Source: Pseudomonadota bacterium
GTDB lineage: Bacteria > Pseudomonadota > Gammaproteobacteria > Burkholderiales > Casimicrobiaceae
Assembly: GCA_018241765.1 (NCBI GenBank)
Contig: JAFEDD010000015.1
Location: 45,613-109,612 of the forward strand
Reading direction: 5' to 3'
DNA length: 64,000 nucleotides
Made by a program: the position numbers and the translations under genes. Positions 45,613-57,004 of this stretch are shown piece by piece. The notes below the pieces were generated by a model, which saw nothing but the letters and a program-made list of their open reading frames with translations, was not told where the DNA came from and ran no database searches. The number at the start of each line of letters is the position of its first letter. The stretch's first letter is position 1.

Positions 45613-46041
45613 CTACACGAGTACGGTGCCGGGCTCGGGCGGCAGCTCGCGTGGACGATGGTCGGGGCCGAGGGCGACGTAGGTGAGTTCCGCCTCGGTC
45701 ACCTTGACCACCGTCGTGCCGCGGTTGCGTTCGGAGAACACTTCGACGTCGACGGTGATGGAGGTGCGCCCGACGCGCCGAATGGTCGCGTAGAAGCTCA
45801 CGACGTCGCCGATCTGCACCGGCTGCTTGAACACGAACTGGTTGACGGCGACGGTGGCGATGCGGCCCTTGGCGCGGCGAACCGCCGGGATGCTGCCGGC
45901 GAGGTCGACCTGCGACATGATCCAGCCGCCGAAGATGTCTCCGTTGGCGTTGGCGTCCGCCGGCATCGGAATCACGCGCAGCGCGACCTCCTTGTCGGTC
46001 GGCAGCGCGATCGCCGCGGGCGCGCTTTCGTTGGCGGTCAT
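45613..46041 (-). CDS. YciA-type acyl-CoA thioesterase
   Basis: A 142-residue hotdog-fold thioesterase of the YciA/BACH type, which hydrolyses acyl-CoA thioesters, typically medium to long chain. The family pattern is IPMPADANANGDIFGGWIMSQVDLAG (about residues 25-50), with the active-site Asn/Asp pair in the ANGDIFGGW stretch, then FKQPVQIGDVVSFYATIRRVGRTSITVDVEVF. It follows the peroxiredoxin gene on the same strand with an 11-bp gap, so co-transcription is likely. The start is ATG 46041. Confidence 0.93.
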   Translation of the reverse strand: MTANESAPAAIALPTDKEVALRVIPMPADANANGDIFGGWIMSQVDLAGSIPAVRRAKGRIATVAVNQFVFKQPVQIGDVVSFYATIRRVGRTSITVDVEVFSERNRGTTVVKVTEAELTYVALGPDHRPRELPPEPGTVLV

Positions 46042-46052
46042 GGCGTGCCGCG

Positions 46053-46562
46053 TCAGCCCAGTTGGGCCAGCATGGCTTCGGCGAACGAGCAGTTGGCCGG
46101 GCCGACGCCTTCGACGTTCACCTGCTTGACGACGCCGTGTTCGACCAGCAGCGAGAAGCGCTGGCAGCGCACGCCCATGCCCTTGGCGGTGAGGTCGAGC
46201 TCGAGACCGAGCGCCTTGGTGAACGTCGCCGAACCGTCGCCGAGCATGCGAATCTTGTCGCCCACGTGCTGCGAGGCGCCCCACGCGCCCATGACGAAGC
46301 CGTCGTTCACGGCCATGCAGACGATGGCGTCGACGCCTTTGGCCTTGAGCGCGTCGTGGTTCTTCAGGTAACCGGGCACGTGCTGCGACGAACAGGTGGG
46401 CGTGTAGGCACCGGGGAGACCGAAGATGACGACGCGCTTGCCGGCACAAAGCGCCTGGATGTCGACCGGTTGCGGCGGCATCGGGCAATTCTTGCCGTCG
46501 TCGTGGCCGATGGATTCGTAGAGGGTGCCTGCGGGCAGGGAGTCGCCGATCTTGATGGTCAT
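46053..46562 (-). CDS. Peroxiredoxin (Prx5-like)
   Basis: A 169-residue peroxiredoxin of the Prx5/AhpE-like group, which reduces peroxides. The peroxidatic Cys is in FGLPGAYTPTCSSQHVPGY (about residues 48-66), and a second Cys near residue 82 (AIVCMAV) may or may not be resolving. Other motifs are GDKIRMLGDGSATFTKALGLELD and MGVRCQRFSLLVEHGVVKQVNVE. Such enzymes often take electrons from thioredoxin or glutaredoxin; no partner is visible here. Start ATG 46562, with AAAGGAACTCCC upstream. Confidence 0.93.
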   Translation of the reverse strand: MTIKIGDSLPAGTLYESIGHDDGKNCPMPPQPVDIQALCAGKRVVIFGLPGAYTPTCSSQHVPGYLKNHDALKAKGVDAIVCMAVNDGFVMGAWGASQHVGDKIRMLGDGSATFTKALGLELDLTAKGMGVRCQRFSLLVEHGVVKQVNVEGVGPANCSFAEAMLAQLG

Positions 46563-46687
46563 GGGAGTTCCTTTCAGGGGACGAGGGACGGTGACGATGC
46601 GGCGGTGGCTTGCAACCGACCGTCACCCGTCCGCTGCCACCCGCCGCCGCGCCGGGCGGCGCGGAATAGGCGAAAATCATAGTCGAT

Positions 46688-47473
46688 ATGAGTGAGCTTG
46701 CCGTGTTGCGCGCGTTTGCCGAGCGCCTTGCCGATCGCGCGCGACCGATCGCTCGGCGCTATTTCCGCGCTGAGGCGGCAACCCTCGGGCTGGTCGACAA
46801 GGCCGACGCCACGCCGGTCACTGCGGCGGACCTCGAGATCGAGCACGCGCTGCGCGACATGATCGCCGAGACGTATCCCGAGCACGGTGTGCTCGGTGAG
46901 GAGCACGGCGCATGGCACGCCGACGCGCCGTGGCAGTGGGTCATCGACCCGATCGACGGGACGCGGGCGTTCGCGGCGGGCAAGCCGCAGTTCGGCACGC
47001 TGATTGCGCTCGCACACCGCGGCGTGCCCGTCCTCGGCGTGATCGACCAGCCGATCACCGCCGAGCGCTGGCTCGGTGTGCGTGGCGAAGGGGCGTGGTT
47101 CAACGGGGTGCCGGTACGCACCCGTGCCCACCCGCCGCGCTTGGCCGATGCCGTCGTGTTCATCACCATGCCGGAGCAGTTCGTCGGGCCGGGCGCGGAG
47201 GCGTTCGCGCGGCTGCGCGGTGCCTGCAAGGGCGTCGCCTACGGTGGCGATTGCTACAACTATGCGCTGGTCGCCAGCGGCCACATCGACCTCGTGGTCG
47301 AGATGGGCTTGAAGACGGTGGACTTCGCGGCGCTGGTCAACCCGATCGAGGAGGCGGGCGGCGTCGCCGTCGACTGGGCGGGGAAGGCGCTGACGCTGGC
47401 GAGCGATGGCAGCATCGTGGCCGCCGCGAGCCGGGCGTTGGCCGATGACGTCTTGCGGGTGTTGCGGCCGTGA
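46688..47473 (+). CDS. Inositol monophosphatase-family phosphatase (HisN-like)
   Basis: A 261-residue metal-dependent phosphatase of the IMPase superfamily. The Mg2+ sites are visible: LGEEHG (about residues 69-74), VIDPIDGTRAFAAGKPQFGTLIAL (about 88-111), and the C-terminal VVEMGLKTVDFAALVNPIEEAGG. The HisN-type histidinol phosphatases share this look, including the GTRAF-AGKPQF block; I have not ruled out inositol or fructose-bisphosphate substrates. Start ATG 46688, divergent from the peroxiredoxin. It is followed 40 bp downstream by the ABC-2 transporter pair, possibly in one transcript. Confidence 0.88.
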   Translation: MSELAVLRAFAERLADRARPIARRYFRAEAATLGLVDKADATPVTAADLEIEHALRDMIAETYPEHGVLGEEHGAWHADAPWQWVIDPIDGTRAFAAGKPQFGTLIALAHRGVPVLGVIDQPITAERWLGVRGEGAWFNGVPVRTRAHPPRLADAVVFITMPEQFVGPGAEAFARLRGACKGVAYGGDCYNYALVASGHIDLVVEMGLKTVDFAALVNPIEEAGGVAVDWAGKALTLASDGSIVAAASRALADDVLRVLRP

Positions 47474-47513
47474 CGGCGCAGCGACGTCTTGCTGCCCAAC
47501 CGGCGGCGCCAGC

Positions 47514-48281
47514 ATGATTCGCAATCCGCTTTTTCGCGCGCTCGTCGAGCGCGAACTGGGCAACCGCTTCCTCGGTGGTGCGTTGTCGCCGGTGTGGTGG
47601 CTGGCGCAGCCGCTGCTCACGCTGGGGGTGTACGCGCTGGTGTTCGGGCTCTTCATGCGCTCTCCGGTGCCGGCACGCTATGGCGACAGCTTCGTCGTCT
47701 ATCTGGCCGTCGGACTCTGGCCGTGGCTTGCGTTTGCCGAGAGCGTGACGCGCAGTTCGACGAGCCTCATTGCGCAGTCGGCGCTGATCACGCGCACGGC
47801 GTTGCCGCGGGCGTGGGTGCCGTTGTCGGTGGTGCTGGTCACGTTCACGCTGCACTGGCTCGCGCTGAGCGTGATCGTGCTGCTGTTCAAGGCGCTCGGC
47901 TATCCGGTGCATCTGAGCGGCGTGCTGTTTTCGCTGCCGATGTGGGCGGCACTGCTGGCGGCGGCGATCGGGCTGGGCTGGATGGCGGCGTGCGCGCAGG
48001 TGCTGGTGCGTGATCTCGAAGGCATGCTGGGTCCGCTCTTCATGCTGCTCTCGTTTGTTTGCGGCATTCAATACGGCCTCGACAGCGTGCCGCCGGCGTG
48101 GCGCGACGTGGTACTCGCCAATCCGTTCACCCACGTCATCGCGCGCTTGCATGACACCTATCTGGCGGGCACCGGGCTCTCGTGGCCCGATCTGTGGCTG
48201 CTCGGCGGCGGCTTGCTGCTGGCCGCGTTGGGCTACGCCTTCTTCCGTCGCGTGGCGCCGCACGTGGATGATTACCTATGA
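47514..48281 (+). CDS. ABC-2 polysaccharide export permease (Wzm/TagG type)
   Basis: A 255-residue membrane protein with about six transmembrane helices, of the ABC-2 family used for polysaccharide or teichoic acid export. Typical parts are the amphipathic start MIRNPLFRALVERELGNRFLGGALSPVWWLAQPLL, a transmembrane YALVFGLFM, VVYLAVGLWPWLAFAESVTRSSTSL and the C-terminal LANPFTHVIARLHDTYL. It is the membrane partner of the ATPase encoded 33 bp downstream. No glycan synthesis genes lie within the window, so the exported polymer is unknown. Start ATG 47514. Confidence 0.9.
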   Translation: MIRNPLFRALVERELGNRFLGGALSPVWWLAQPLLTLGVYALVFGLFMRSPVPARYGDSFVVYLAVGLWPWLAFAESVTRSSTSLIAQSALITRTALPRAWVPLSVVLVTFTLHWLALSVIVLLFKALGYPVHLSGVLFSLPMWAALLAAAIGLGWMAACAQVLVRDLEGMLGPLFMLLSFVCGIQYGLDSVPPAWRDVVLANPFTHVIARLHDTYLAGTGLSWPDLWLLGGGLLLAALGYAFFRRVAPHVDDYL

Positions 48282-48314
48282 GCGCGGTGGCGACGCGACT
48301 GACGCGGGGCGACC

Positions 48315-49472
48315 ATGAGTGACGCGCTGCTTGCCGTGCGCGGCGTCGGCAAGGTCTTTCCGCGCATCGGGCGCCGCGGCGCCGGCGTCGCGGCGCTCGC
48401 GCGCCTGCTCGTGGCGAAGCCGGCGAGCGAAGGGTTCGTCGCGCTCGATGGCATCGACTTCTCGGTGCAACGCGGCGAATCGCTGGCGCTGGTCGGTGAG
48501 AACGGTGCCGGCAAGTCGACGCTGCTGAAGATCATCGCCGGCGTGCTGCAACCCACCAGCGGGCGGGCGGATCGGCTGGGCAGCGTGGGCGCGCTGCTCG
48601 AACTGGGGGCCGGGTTTCATCCCGAGTACACCGGTCGCGAAAACCTGAAACTCGCCGCTGCATTGCAGGGACTGAGCGGCCACGCGTTTGCCGCCAGGCT
48701 CGACGACATCATCGCCTTTGCCGACATCGGCGCGCACATCGACGCGCCGATCAAGACCTATTCGAGCGGCATGATCGTGCGCCTCGGCTTCGCGCTGGTC
48801 ACGGCGCTGAAGCCCGATCTGCTCATCACCGACGAAGTGCTGGCGGTGGGGGATGAATCCTTTCAGAACAAGTGCATCGCGTGGATGGAGCGCTACCTTG
48901 CCGACGGCGGCACGTTGCTGCTCGTCTCGCATTCGCTCTATCACGTGAAGAAGCTCACGCGCCGCGCGGTTTGGCTCGACCACGGCCGACAGCGCATGAT
49001 CGGCGCGAGCCACGATGTCGCCGTGGCCTATCAGGCGTTCCACGAGGCGAAGCAGGCGAGTGCGAAGGCGGCCGCGGTGGCGAGCGCCAGCCCCGCGCTC
49101 GGACACTACGCAGTGACCGATCTGCACATCGAACACAGCGACGAGGCGGGTCTGCGGGCGCGGGGACGCCTGCACAGCCGCGACGGGCGCCGCCCGCACG
49201 TGGCGGTCGGCATCGTGCGCATCGACGGCACGCCGGTGTATGGCACGACCAGCGAGATCGATGGCGCTGCCGTCGCCGAACTCGGTGACGGCGCGTTCGA
49301 GTTTGTGCTTGCGTTCTCGGACTGGCGCCTGCTGCCGGGCGGCTATCGGCTCCGCGCGCATGCGCTCGACCCGGAGGGCATGCGCGTCTACGACACCGTC
49401 GAACGCGATTTCACGGTCGGTGGGGATTCCCGCGAACTCGGCATGGTGCGTTTGCCGCATCGCTGGATGTAA
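48315..49472 (+). CDS. ABC transporter ATPase with Wzt-like C-terminal domain
   Basis: A 385-residue ATP-binding protein. The nucleotide-binding domain (1-235) has Walker A GENGAGKSTLLKIIAGV (about 61-77), a signature YSSGMIVRLGFA (about 149-160) and Walker B LLITDEVLAVGD. The C-terminal domain (about 250-385) contains VAVGIVRIDGTPVYGTTSEIDG and ELGDGAFEFVLAFSDWRLLPGGYRLR, which fits the Wzt carbohydrate-binding beta sandwich that selects the polymer terminus. It forms an exporter with the permease just upstream. A dispersed palindrome begins at its stop codon. Confidence 0.92.
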   Translation: MSDALLAVRGVGKVFPRIGRRGAGVAALARLLVAKPASEGFVALDGIDFSVQRGESLALVGENGAGKSTLLKIIAGVLQPTSGRADRLGSVGALLELGAGFHPEYTGRENLKLAAALQGLSGHAFAARLDDIIAFADIGAHIDAPIKTYSSGMIVRLGFALVTALKPDLLITDEVLAVGDESFQNKCIAWMERYLADGGTLLLVSHSLYHVKKLTRRAVWLDHGRQRMIGASHDVAVAYQAFHEAKQASAKAAAVASASPALGHYAVTDLHIEHSDEAGLRARGRLHSRDGRRPHVAVGIVRIDGTPVYGTTSEIDGAAVAELGDGAFEFVLAFSDWRLLPGGYRLRAHALDPEGMRVYDTVERDFTVGGDSRELGMVRLPHRWM

Positions 49473-49590
49473 CAACTTTTCACGAAGAAGCGCATCCATA
49501 ACGGGCTTGGAGCGAGGATTTTCAAAAAGCCGACTTTTGGCGATATCGCGCTGCAAGCCCGTTATGGATGCGCATTACAGCGGAAAGTTG
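49473..49590. repeat. Dispersed palindromic element, copy 7 (best preserved)
   Basis: The element runs CAACTTTTCACGAAGAAGCG to CAGCGGAAAGTTG, almost fully symmetric. GCGCATCCATAACGGGCTTG on the left pairs with CAAGCCCGTTATGGATGCGC on the right. The centre is AAAAAGCCGACTTTTGG. It starts with the stop codon of the ABC ATPase gene and ends about 45 bp before the atp operon promoter. This copy defines the family consensus. Confidence 0.92.
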
Positions 49591-49636
49591 TTGCACTGAA
49601 ACGGTTGATCCGTGTCAGAAGTTGCGTATTTGTGCG

Positions 49637-49666
49637 TTGCAACAATTCCGGTTGGCTGACTATAAT
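49637..49666 (+). promoter_or_regulatory. Sigma-70 promoter of the atp operon
   Basis: TTGCAA at 49637-49642, an 18-bp spacer and a perfect TATAAT at 49661-49666. The predicted transcription start is near 49673, about 80 bp upstream of the atpI start. It lies just after the dispersed palindrome. Confidence 0.8.
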
Positions 49667-49752
49667 CACTGGCTTTGTTCGATTGGCGTCAGCCAACAGC
49701 CGCTGGCGGCAGGCAGCCCACACGCACCGTCATCGCCGCACTCCCCAGCCGC

Positions 49753-50133
49753 ATGTTGAACGACATCAGTTTGCAAAACCCGACCCTTGCCCGGATGCTG
49801 TATCTGCAACTGGGCATTACGGTCGGATTCGCCGTGATCGCAGGGATCATCTCGGGTGAGCATGGGGCAATTTCCGCCACACTGGGCGGGCTGACCAACG
49901 TCTTCGCCTCGCTGATCTTCGTGTTCGTGGCGAATATCGGATTGCGCAGCGCGAGCGGGTCGGGCCTGTGGCCTCTGCTTCGCGCGGAAATCGTAAAGCT
50001 TGCGTTCATCGCCGTCGAGCTCGGCGTGGTTCTCAAGTTCTACGACGCGCTGGTTGCCCCGGCGCTGTTTGTGACATTTTTGGTGACGTTGCTGGCCTGG
50101 CGGGCGATCCTGCTCACCGAAGGCGGCAAATGA
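49753..50133 (+). CDS. atpI: ATP synthase subunit I (assembly protein AtpI)
   Basis: A 126-residue membrane protein with four helices, first gene of the atp operon, consistent with AtpI, which helps c-ring assembly. Segments include LYLQLGITVGFAVIAGIISGEHGAISATLGGLTNVFASLIFVFVANIGL and LLRAEIVKLAFIAVELGVVLKF. The start is ATG 49753, which begins the hydrophobic protein and is suitably placed after the promoter at 49637. An in-frame extension to 49675 would have to start right at the transcription start. Confidence 0.9.
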   Translation: MLNDISLQNPTLARMLYLQLGITVGFAVIAGIISGEHGAISATLGGLTNVFASLIFVFVANIGLRSASGSGLWPLLRAEIVKLAFIAVELGVVLKFYDALVAPALFVTFLVTLLAWRAILLTEGGK

Positions 50134-50169
50134 CGAGAACCGACAAGAACCGACCGACTGCCCATTGCC

Positions 50170-50985
50170 ATGTCTGACGCCAGTTCCGCGGCCCAAACGC
50201 CCAGCCAATACATCGAGCATCACCTGACCAACCTGCAAACATCGTTTGCCGGCAGCCAGGTCAACATCGACACCGTGATCATGGGTTGGGGGCTCGGCAT
50301 CATCGTGTTCGGGCTGCTCTGGCTGCTCGCCCTGCGTGTCAAGTCCGACGGCGTTCCGGGCAAGGGCCAGGCGTTCTTCGAACTGCTCTACGAGTTCGTC
50401 GACAACCAGGTCAAGGACATGTTCACCGGCAACCGCCGCTGGATCGTCGCGGTCGCCTTCACGACCTTCGTCTGGATCCTCATCATGAACTCGATGAAGT
50501 TCCTGCCGGTCGACGTCGTCGCCGTCGCCACGCATCCGTTTGCCGATGCCTGGAAGCCCGTCGCCACCGCCGATCTCAACACCACGCTGGCGATGTCGCT
50601 GTCGGTGATCCTCCTCGTCATCATCGAAAGCATCAAGGTCAAGGGCATCGGTGGCTACCTGCATGAGCTCACGATGACGCCGTTCCACGGGCCGAACATC
50701 GTCGCCAAGATCATCCTGCTGCCGTTCAACTTCGTGTTCCAGTTCATCGAACTTGCCTCCAAGCCGTTGTCGCTCGCACTGCGTCTCTTCGGCAACATGT
50801 ACGCCGGTGAAATCATCTTCGTGCTGATCTCGCTGTTTGCGGCGGCCGGGTTTGGCGGCGTCTTCTTCGGTGGCCTGCTCTATGCGGGCTGGGCCATCTT
50901 CCACATTCTCGTCGTGCCATTGCAGGCGTTCATCTTCATGATGCTCGCGGCGGTCTACATCGCCATGGCGCACGAGGCGCACTGA
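50170..50985 (+). CDS. atpB: ATP synthase subunit a
   Basis: A 271-residue Fo subunit a, which carries the two half-channels for protons. It has five to six transmembrane helices and ends in ILVVPLQAFIFMMLAAVYIAMAHEAH. The conserved Arg is in the helix LASKPLSLALRLFGNMYAGEII (Arg near residue 215), next to the c-ring. The first part contains FELLYEFVDNQVKDMFTGN. It begins 36 bp after atpI. Confidence 0.97.
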   Translation: MSDASSAAQTPSQYIEHHLTNLQTSFAGSQVNIDTVIMGWGLGIIVFGLLWLLALRVKSDGVPGKGQAFFELLYEFVDNQVKDMFTGNRRWIVAVAFTTFVWILIMNSMKFLPVDVVAVATHPFADAWKPVATADLNTTLAMSLSVILLVIIESIKVKGIGGYLHELTMTPFHGPNIVAKIILLPFNFVFQFIELASKPLSLALRLFGNMYAGEIIFVLISLFAAAGFGGVFFGGLLYAGWAIFHILVVPLQAFIFMMLAAVYIAMAHEAH

Positions 50986-51048
50986 CCGCCGGCGCATCGT
51001 CGGCACCCGTCTCCGTCCCGATTTTTCTCAACTCTGTCTCTTCACTGA

Positions 51049-51351
<303 letters not shown>

Positions 51352-51387
51352 TCCGCCTCACCTCAACCTTTTGATCGGAGTCGCCGC

Positions 51388-51858
51388 ATGAACATCGGCA
51401 TGACACTCCTGCTGCAGGCGATCGGCTTTTTCCTGTTTCTGTTCGTCGTCCACAAGTTCGTGCTGCCGCCACTGGCGAACGCCGTCGAAGGTCGTCGGCG
51501 TCAGATCGCCGATGGTCTTGCAGAGGCCGAAAAGGGCAAGGCATCGCTCGTCACCGCGCAAAAAGACGCCGACAAGCTGATCGCCGAAGCCAAGGCCAAG
51601 GCGGCGGAAATCGTCGCGCTGGCCGAGAAGCAGCGCAATGCGGCGATCGAGGCGGCCAAAGGGGACGCCAAGGCGGCCGGCGAGCGCGAAAAGCAGATCG
51701 CGGCCGAGGAAATCGCCCAACTGTCGGTCAAGGCCAAGGAAGAACTTCGCGACCGCGTCGCCGATCTCGCGGTGGCCGGTGCGCAGCGCATCCTGCAACG
51801 CGAAATCAACCCGCAGGTGCATTCCGATCTGCTGGCGCAACTGAAAGCCGAGCTCTGA
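51388..51858 (+). CDS. atpF: ATP synthase subunit b
   Basis: A 156-residue peripheral-stalk subunit b: one N-terminal transmembrane helix ([24 protein letters not shown]) and a long charged helix ([21 protein letters not shown], then [15 protein letters not shown]), typical of the b dimer that forms a coiled coil and reaches F1. Length is normal. Its stop precedes the atpH start by 1 bp, indicating tight coupling. Confidence 0.97.
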   Translation: MNIGMTLLLQAIGFFLFLFVVHKFVLPPLANAVEGRRRQIADGLAEAEKGKASLVTAQKDADKLIAEAKAKAAEIVALAEKQRNAAIEAAKGDAKAAGEREKQIAAEEIAQLSVKAKEELRDRVADLAVAGAQRILQREINPQVHSDLLAQLKAEL

Positions 51859-51859
51859 C

Positions 51860-52396
51860 ATGGCCGAACCAGCCACCATCGCCCGCCCCTACGCCGAAGC
51901 CGCGTTTGCGCTCGCGCGCGAGGGCGGCGCGCTGCCGAAGTGGGCCGACACCATGCAGTTGCTGGCGGCCGTCGCGGCCGACCCGAAGGTCACGGGCGCC
52001 GTCGATGATCCGCGTCTGAGCGCCGAGCAGAAGCGCTCGTTGTTCACCGCGGTGCTCGGCGAGCGGCTCGATGGTTCCGGCGCGCAGTTCGTCAAGGTGC
52101 TGCTCGACGCCGATCGCGTCAAGCTGTTGCCGCAGATCAACGAGCAATTCCAGGCCCTGAAGCGCGATCACGACAACGTCGCGCGCGCCACGATCGTCTC
52201 GGCGTATCCATTGACGAGCGAACAGCGCGACGAACTTCGCGGTGCGCTGGCGCGTCGCTTCGGTCGCCAAATCGAGACCGCCGAAGAGGTCGACCCATCG
52301 CTGCTCGGTGGCGCACGCATCCTCGTCGGTGATCAGGTGATCGATCGCAGCGTCGTCGGCCAACTCAACAAGATGTCGCGCCAGATCAAGGCGTAA
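51860..52396 (+). CDS. atpH: ATP synthase subunit delta
   Basis: A 178-residue subunit delta, which joins the peripheral stalk to the top of F1. The signature residues are MAEPATIARPYAEAAFALAREGG at the N-terminus and the C-terminal LLGGARILVGDQVIDRSVVGQLNKM. It lies between atpF and atpA in the conserved order. The start is ATG 51860. Confidence 0.97.
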   Translation: MAEPATIARPYAEAAFALAREGGALPKWADTMQLLAAVAADPKVTGAVDDPRLSAEQKRSLFTAVLGERLDGSGAQFVKVLLDADRVKLLPQINEQFQALKRDHDNVARATIVSAYPLTSEQRDELRGALARRFGRQIETAEEVDPSLLGGARILVGDQVIDRSVVGQLNKMSRQIKA

Positions 52397-52432
52397 CCAC
52401 CAAAAGAACAGACCTCCGTGCTGGAGTAAGCA

Positions 52433-53974
<1,542 letters not shown>

Positions 53975-54019
53975 GCTCACGCGCCCCGAGAAGCAGCAAG
54001 CGACTAGCGAAGGCACATC

Positions 54020-54898
54020 ATGGCTGGCTCCAAAGAAATTCGAACCAAGATCAAGAGCGTCCAGAACACGCGCAAGATCACCAAGGCGATGGAGATGGTC
54101 TCCGCGTCCAAGATGCGCAAGGCGCAGGACCGGATGCGCGCGGCTCGTCCCTACGCCGACAAGGTCCGCAACATCGCGGCCCACATGTCGGAAGCCAATC
54201 CCGAGTACCGTCACCCGTTTCTGATCAAGCGGACCGGCAGCAACAGGACCGGCATGATCGTCGTCACCACGGACAAGGGGTTGTGCGGTGGCCTGAACAC
54301 CAACATCCTGCGCGCCGTGGTGGCGAAGTTCAAGGAGCTCGACGCCAGCGGTCACAAGGTGCAAGTCACGGCCATCGGCAACAAGGGCTTCGGCTTCATG
54401 AATCGCATGGGCGCCCACGTCGTCTCGCACGTGATCGGGCTCAGTGACACGCCGCATCTCGACCGCCTGATCGGCGCCGTCAAGGTGCAGCTCGACGCCT
54501 ACGAGAAGGGTGAAGTGGATTCGGTGTACCTCGCGTACACCAAGTTCATCAACACGATGAAGCAGGAAGCGGTCGTGCAGCAACTGCTCCCACTCACCTC
54601 GGACAAGCTCGAGCAAAGCGCCGAAGAGAAGCACGCCTACGGCTGGGATTACATCTACGAACCGGACGCGAAGACCGTCGTCGATGAGCTTCTGGTTCGT
54701 TACGTCGAAGCGCTGGTGTACCAGGCCGTGGCCGAGAACATGGCGTCCGAGCAATCAGCGCGCATGGTGGCGATGAAAGCCGCTTCGGACAATGCGAAAA
54801 ACGTCATCTCCGAGCTGCAACTCTCGTACAACAAGGCCCGTCAGGCGGCGATTACCAAAGAACTCTCCGAAATCGTGGGCGGCGCGGCCGCAGTTTGA
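54020..54898 (+). CDS. atpG: ATP synthase subunit gamma
   Basis: A 292-residue rotor subunit. The N-terminal helix is [34 protein letters not shown] and the C-terminal helix is [37 protein letters not shown], which pack into the central coiled coil, separated by the Rossmann-like domain. It drives the conformational changes in the beta subunits. It starts 46 bp after atpA. Confidence 0.98.
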   Translation: MAGSKEIRTKIKSVQNTRKITKAMEMVSASKMRKAQDRMRAARPYADKVRNIAAHMSEANPEYRHPFLIKRTGSNRTGMIVVTTDKGLCGGLNTNILRAVVAKFKELDASGHKVQVTAIGNKGFGFMNRMGAHVVSHVIGLSDTPHLDRLIGAVKVQLDAYEKGEVDSVYLAYTKFINTMKQEAVVQQLLPLTSDKLEQSAEEKHAYGWDYIYEPDAKTVVDELLVRYVEALVYQAVAENMASEQSARMVAMKAASDNAKNVISELQLSYNKARQAAITKELSEIVGGAAAV

Positions 54899-56352
<1,454 letters not shown>

Positions 56353-56353
<1 letters not shown>

Positions 56354-56452
56354 CAATGCGCTGCACGGGCGCTCGCTTCGTTGCGCCGACTCGCCGTACT
56401 TGCGTACTGCCTTCGTCGGCGCGCCTCGCGATCATCCCGTGGATCGCATTGC
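56353..56452. repeat. Nested palindrome between atpD and atpC
   Basis: Three stems are nested: GCAATGCG (56353) with CGCATTGC (56445), GCGCCGAC (56383) with GTCGGCGC (56415), and GTAC-TTGC-GTAC (56396-56407) at the top. It fills almost the whole atpD-atpC gap. The bases CGCTTCGTTGC-CCGAC-CTCGCCGT recur at about 37233-37260, upstream of the sensor kinase gene. Confidence 0.75.
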
Positions 56453-56471
56453 TTCAACCAGGATTGAAGTG

Positions 56472-56885
56472 ATGTCAACCATCCACGTAGACGTCGTCAG
56501 CGCGGAAGCCTCGATTTTCTCGGGCGAGGCGAAGTTCGTCGCGCTGCCGGGCGAATCAGGCGAGTTGGGCATTCTGCCCAAACACACGCCCCTGATCACG
56601 CGCATCAAGCCGGGCGCAGTGCGCATCGAAAAGGCCGATGGCGAAGAGGAGTTCGTCTTCGTCGCCGGCGGCATTCTCGAGGTTCAACCCGGCATCGTCA
56701 CAGTGCTCGCCGATACTGCCATTCGCGGGCGCGACCTCGACGAAGCGAAGGCGAACGAGGCGAAACAGCGTGCCGAGGAATCGCTCCGCAACAAGGATGC
56801 CGCGATGGACTACGCAGCCGCACAGGCTGAATTGGCCGCTGCGGTCGCGCAACTCGCGGCGATCCGCAAGCTGCGCCGCAAGTAA
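56472..56885 (+). CDS. atpC: ATP synthase subunit epsilon
   Basis: A 137-residue epsilon subunit with the N-terminal beta sandwich ([45 protein letters not shown]) and the C-terminal two-helix part ([30 protein letters not shown]), which in the family inhibits ATP hydrolysis. The start is ATG 56472. The gap between atpD and atpC, unusually large for the operon, contains a strong palindrome. A terminator follows the stop. Confidence 0.97.
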   Translation: MSTIHVDVVSAEASIFSGEAKFVALPGESGELGILPKHTPLITRIKPGAVRIEKADGEEEFVFVAGGILEVQPGIVTVLADTAIRGRDLDEAKANEAKQRAEESLRNKDAAMDYAAAQAELAAAVAQLAAIRKLRRK

Positions 56886-56907
56886 CGCCGACCGCCGGTC
56901 GAAAAGA

Positions 56908-56930
56908 GGGCGACTGCGGTCGCCTTTTTT
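56908..56930 (+). terminator. Intrinsic terminator of the atp operon
   Basis: GGCGAC-TGCG-GTCGCC followed by TTTTTT. It begins 23 bp after the atpC stop and closes the operon. Confidence 0.9.
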
Positions 56931-57004
56931 GCGTCTGCCCAAGTGAGCGCCCGTACGGTGTGGCACCGAGGTCGGCTCTGCCATGAGCGCTTCGTTACCA
57001 TTGC

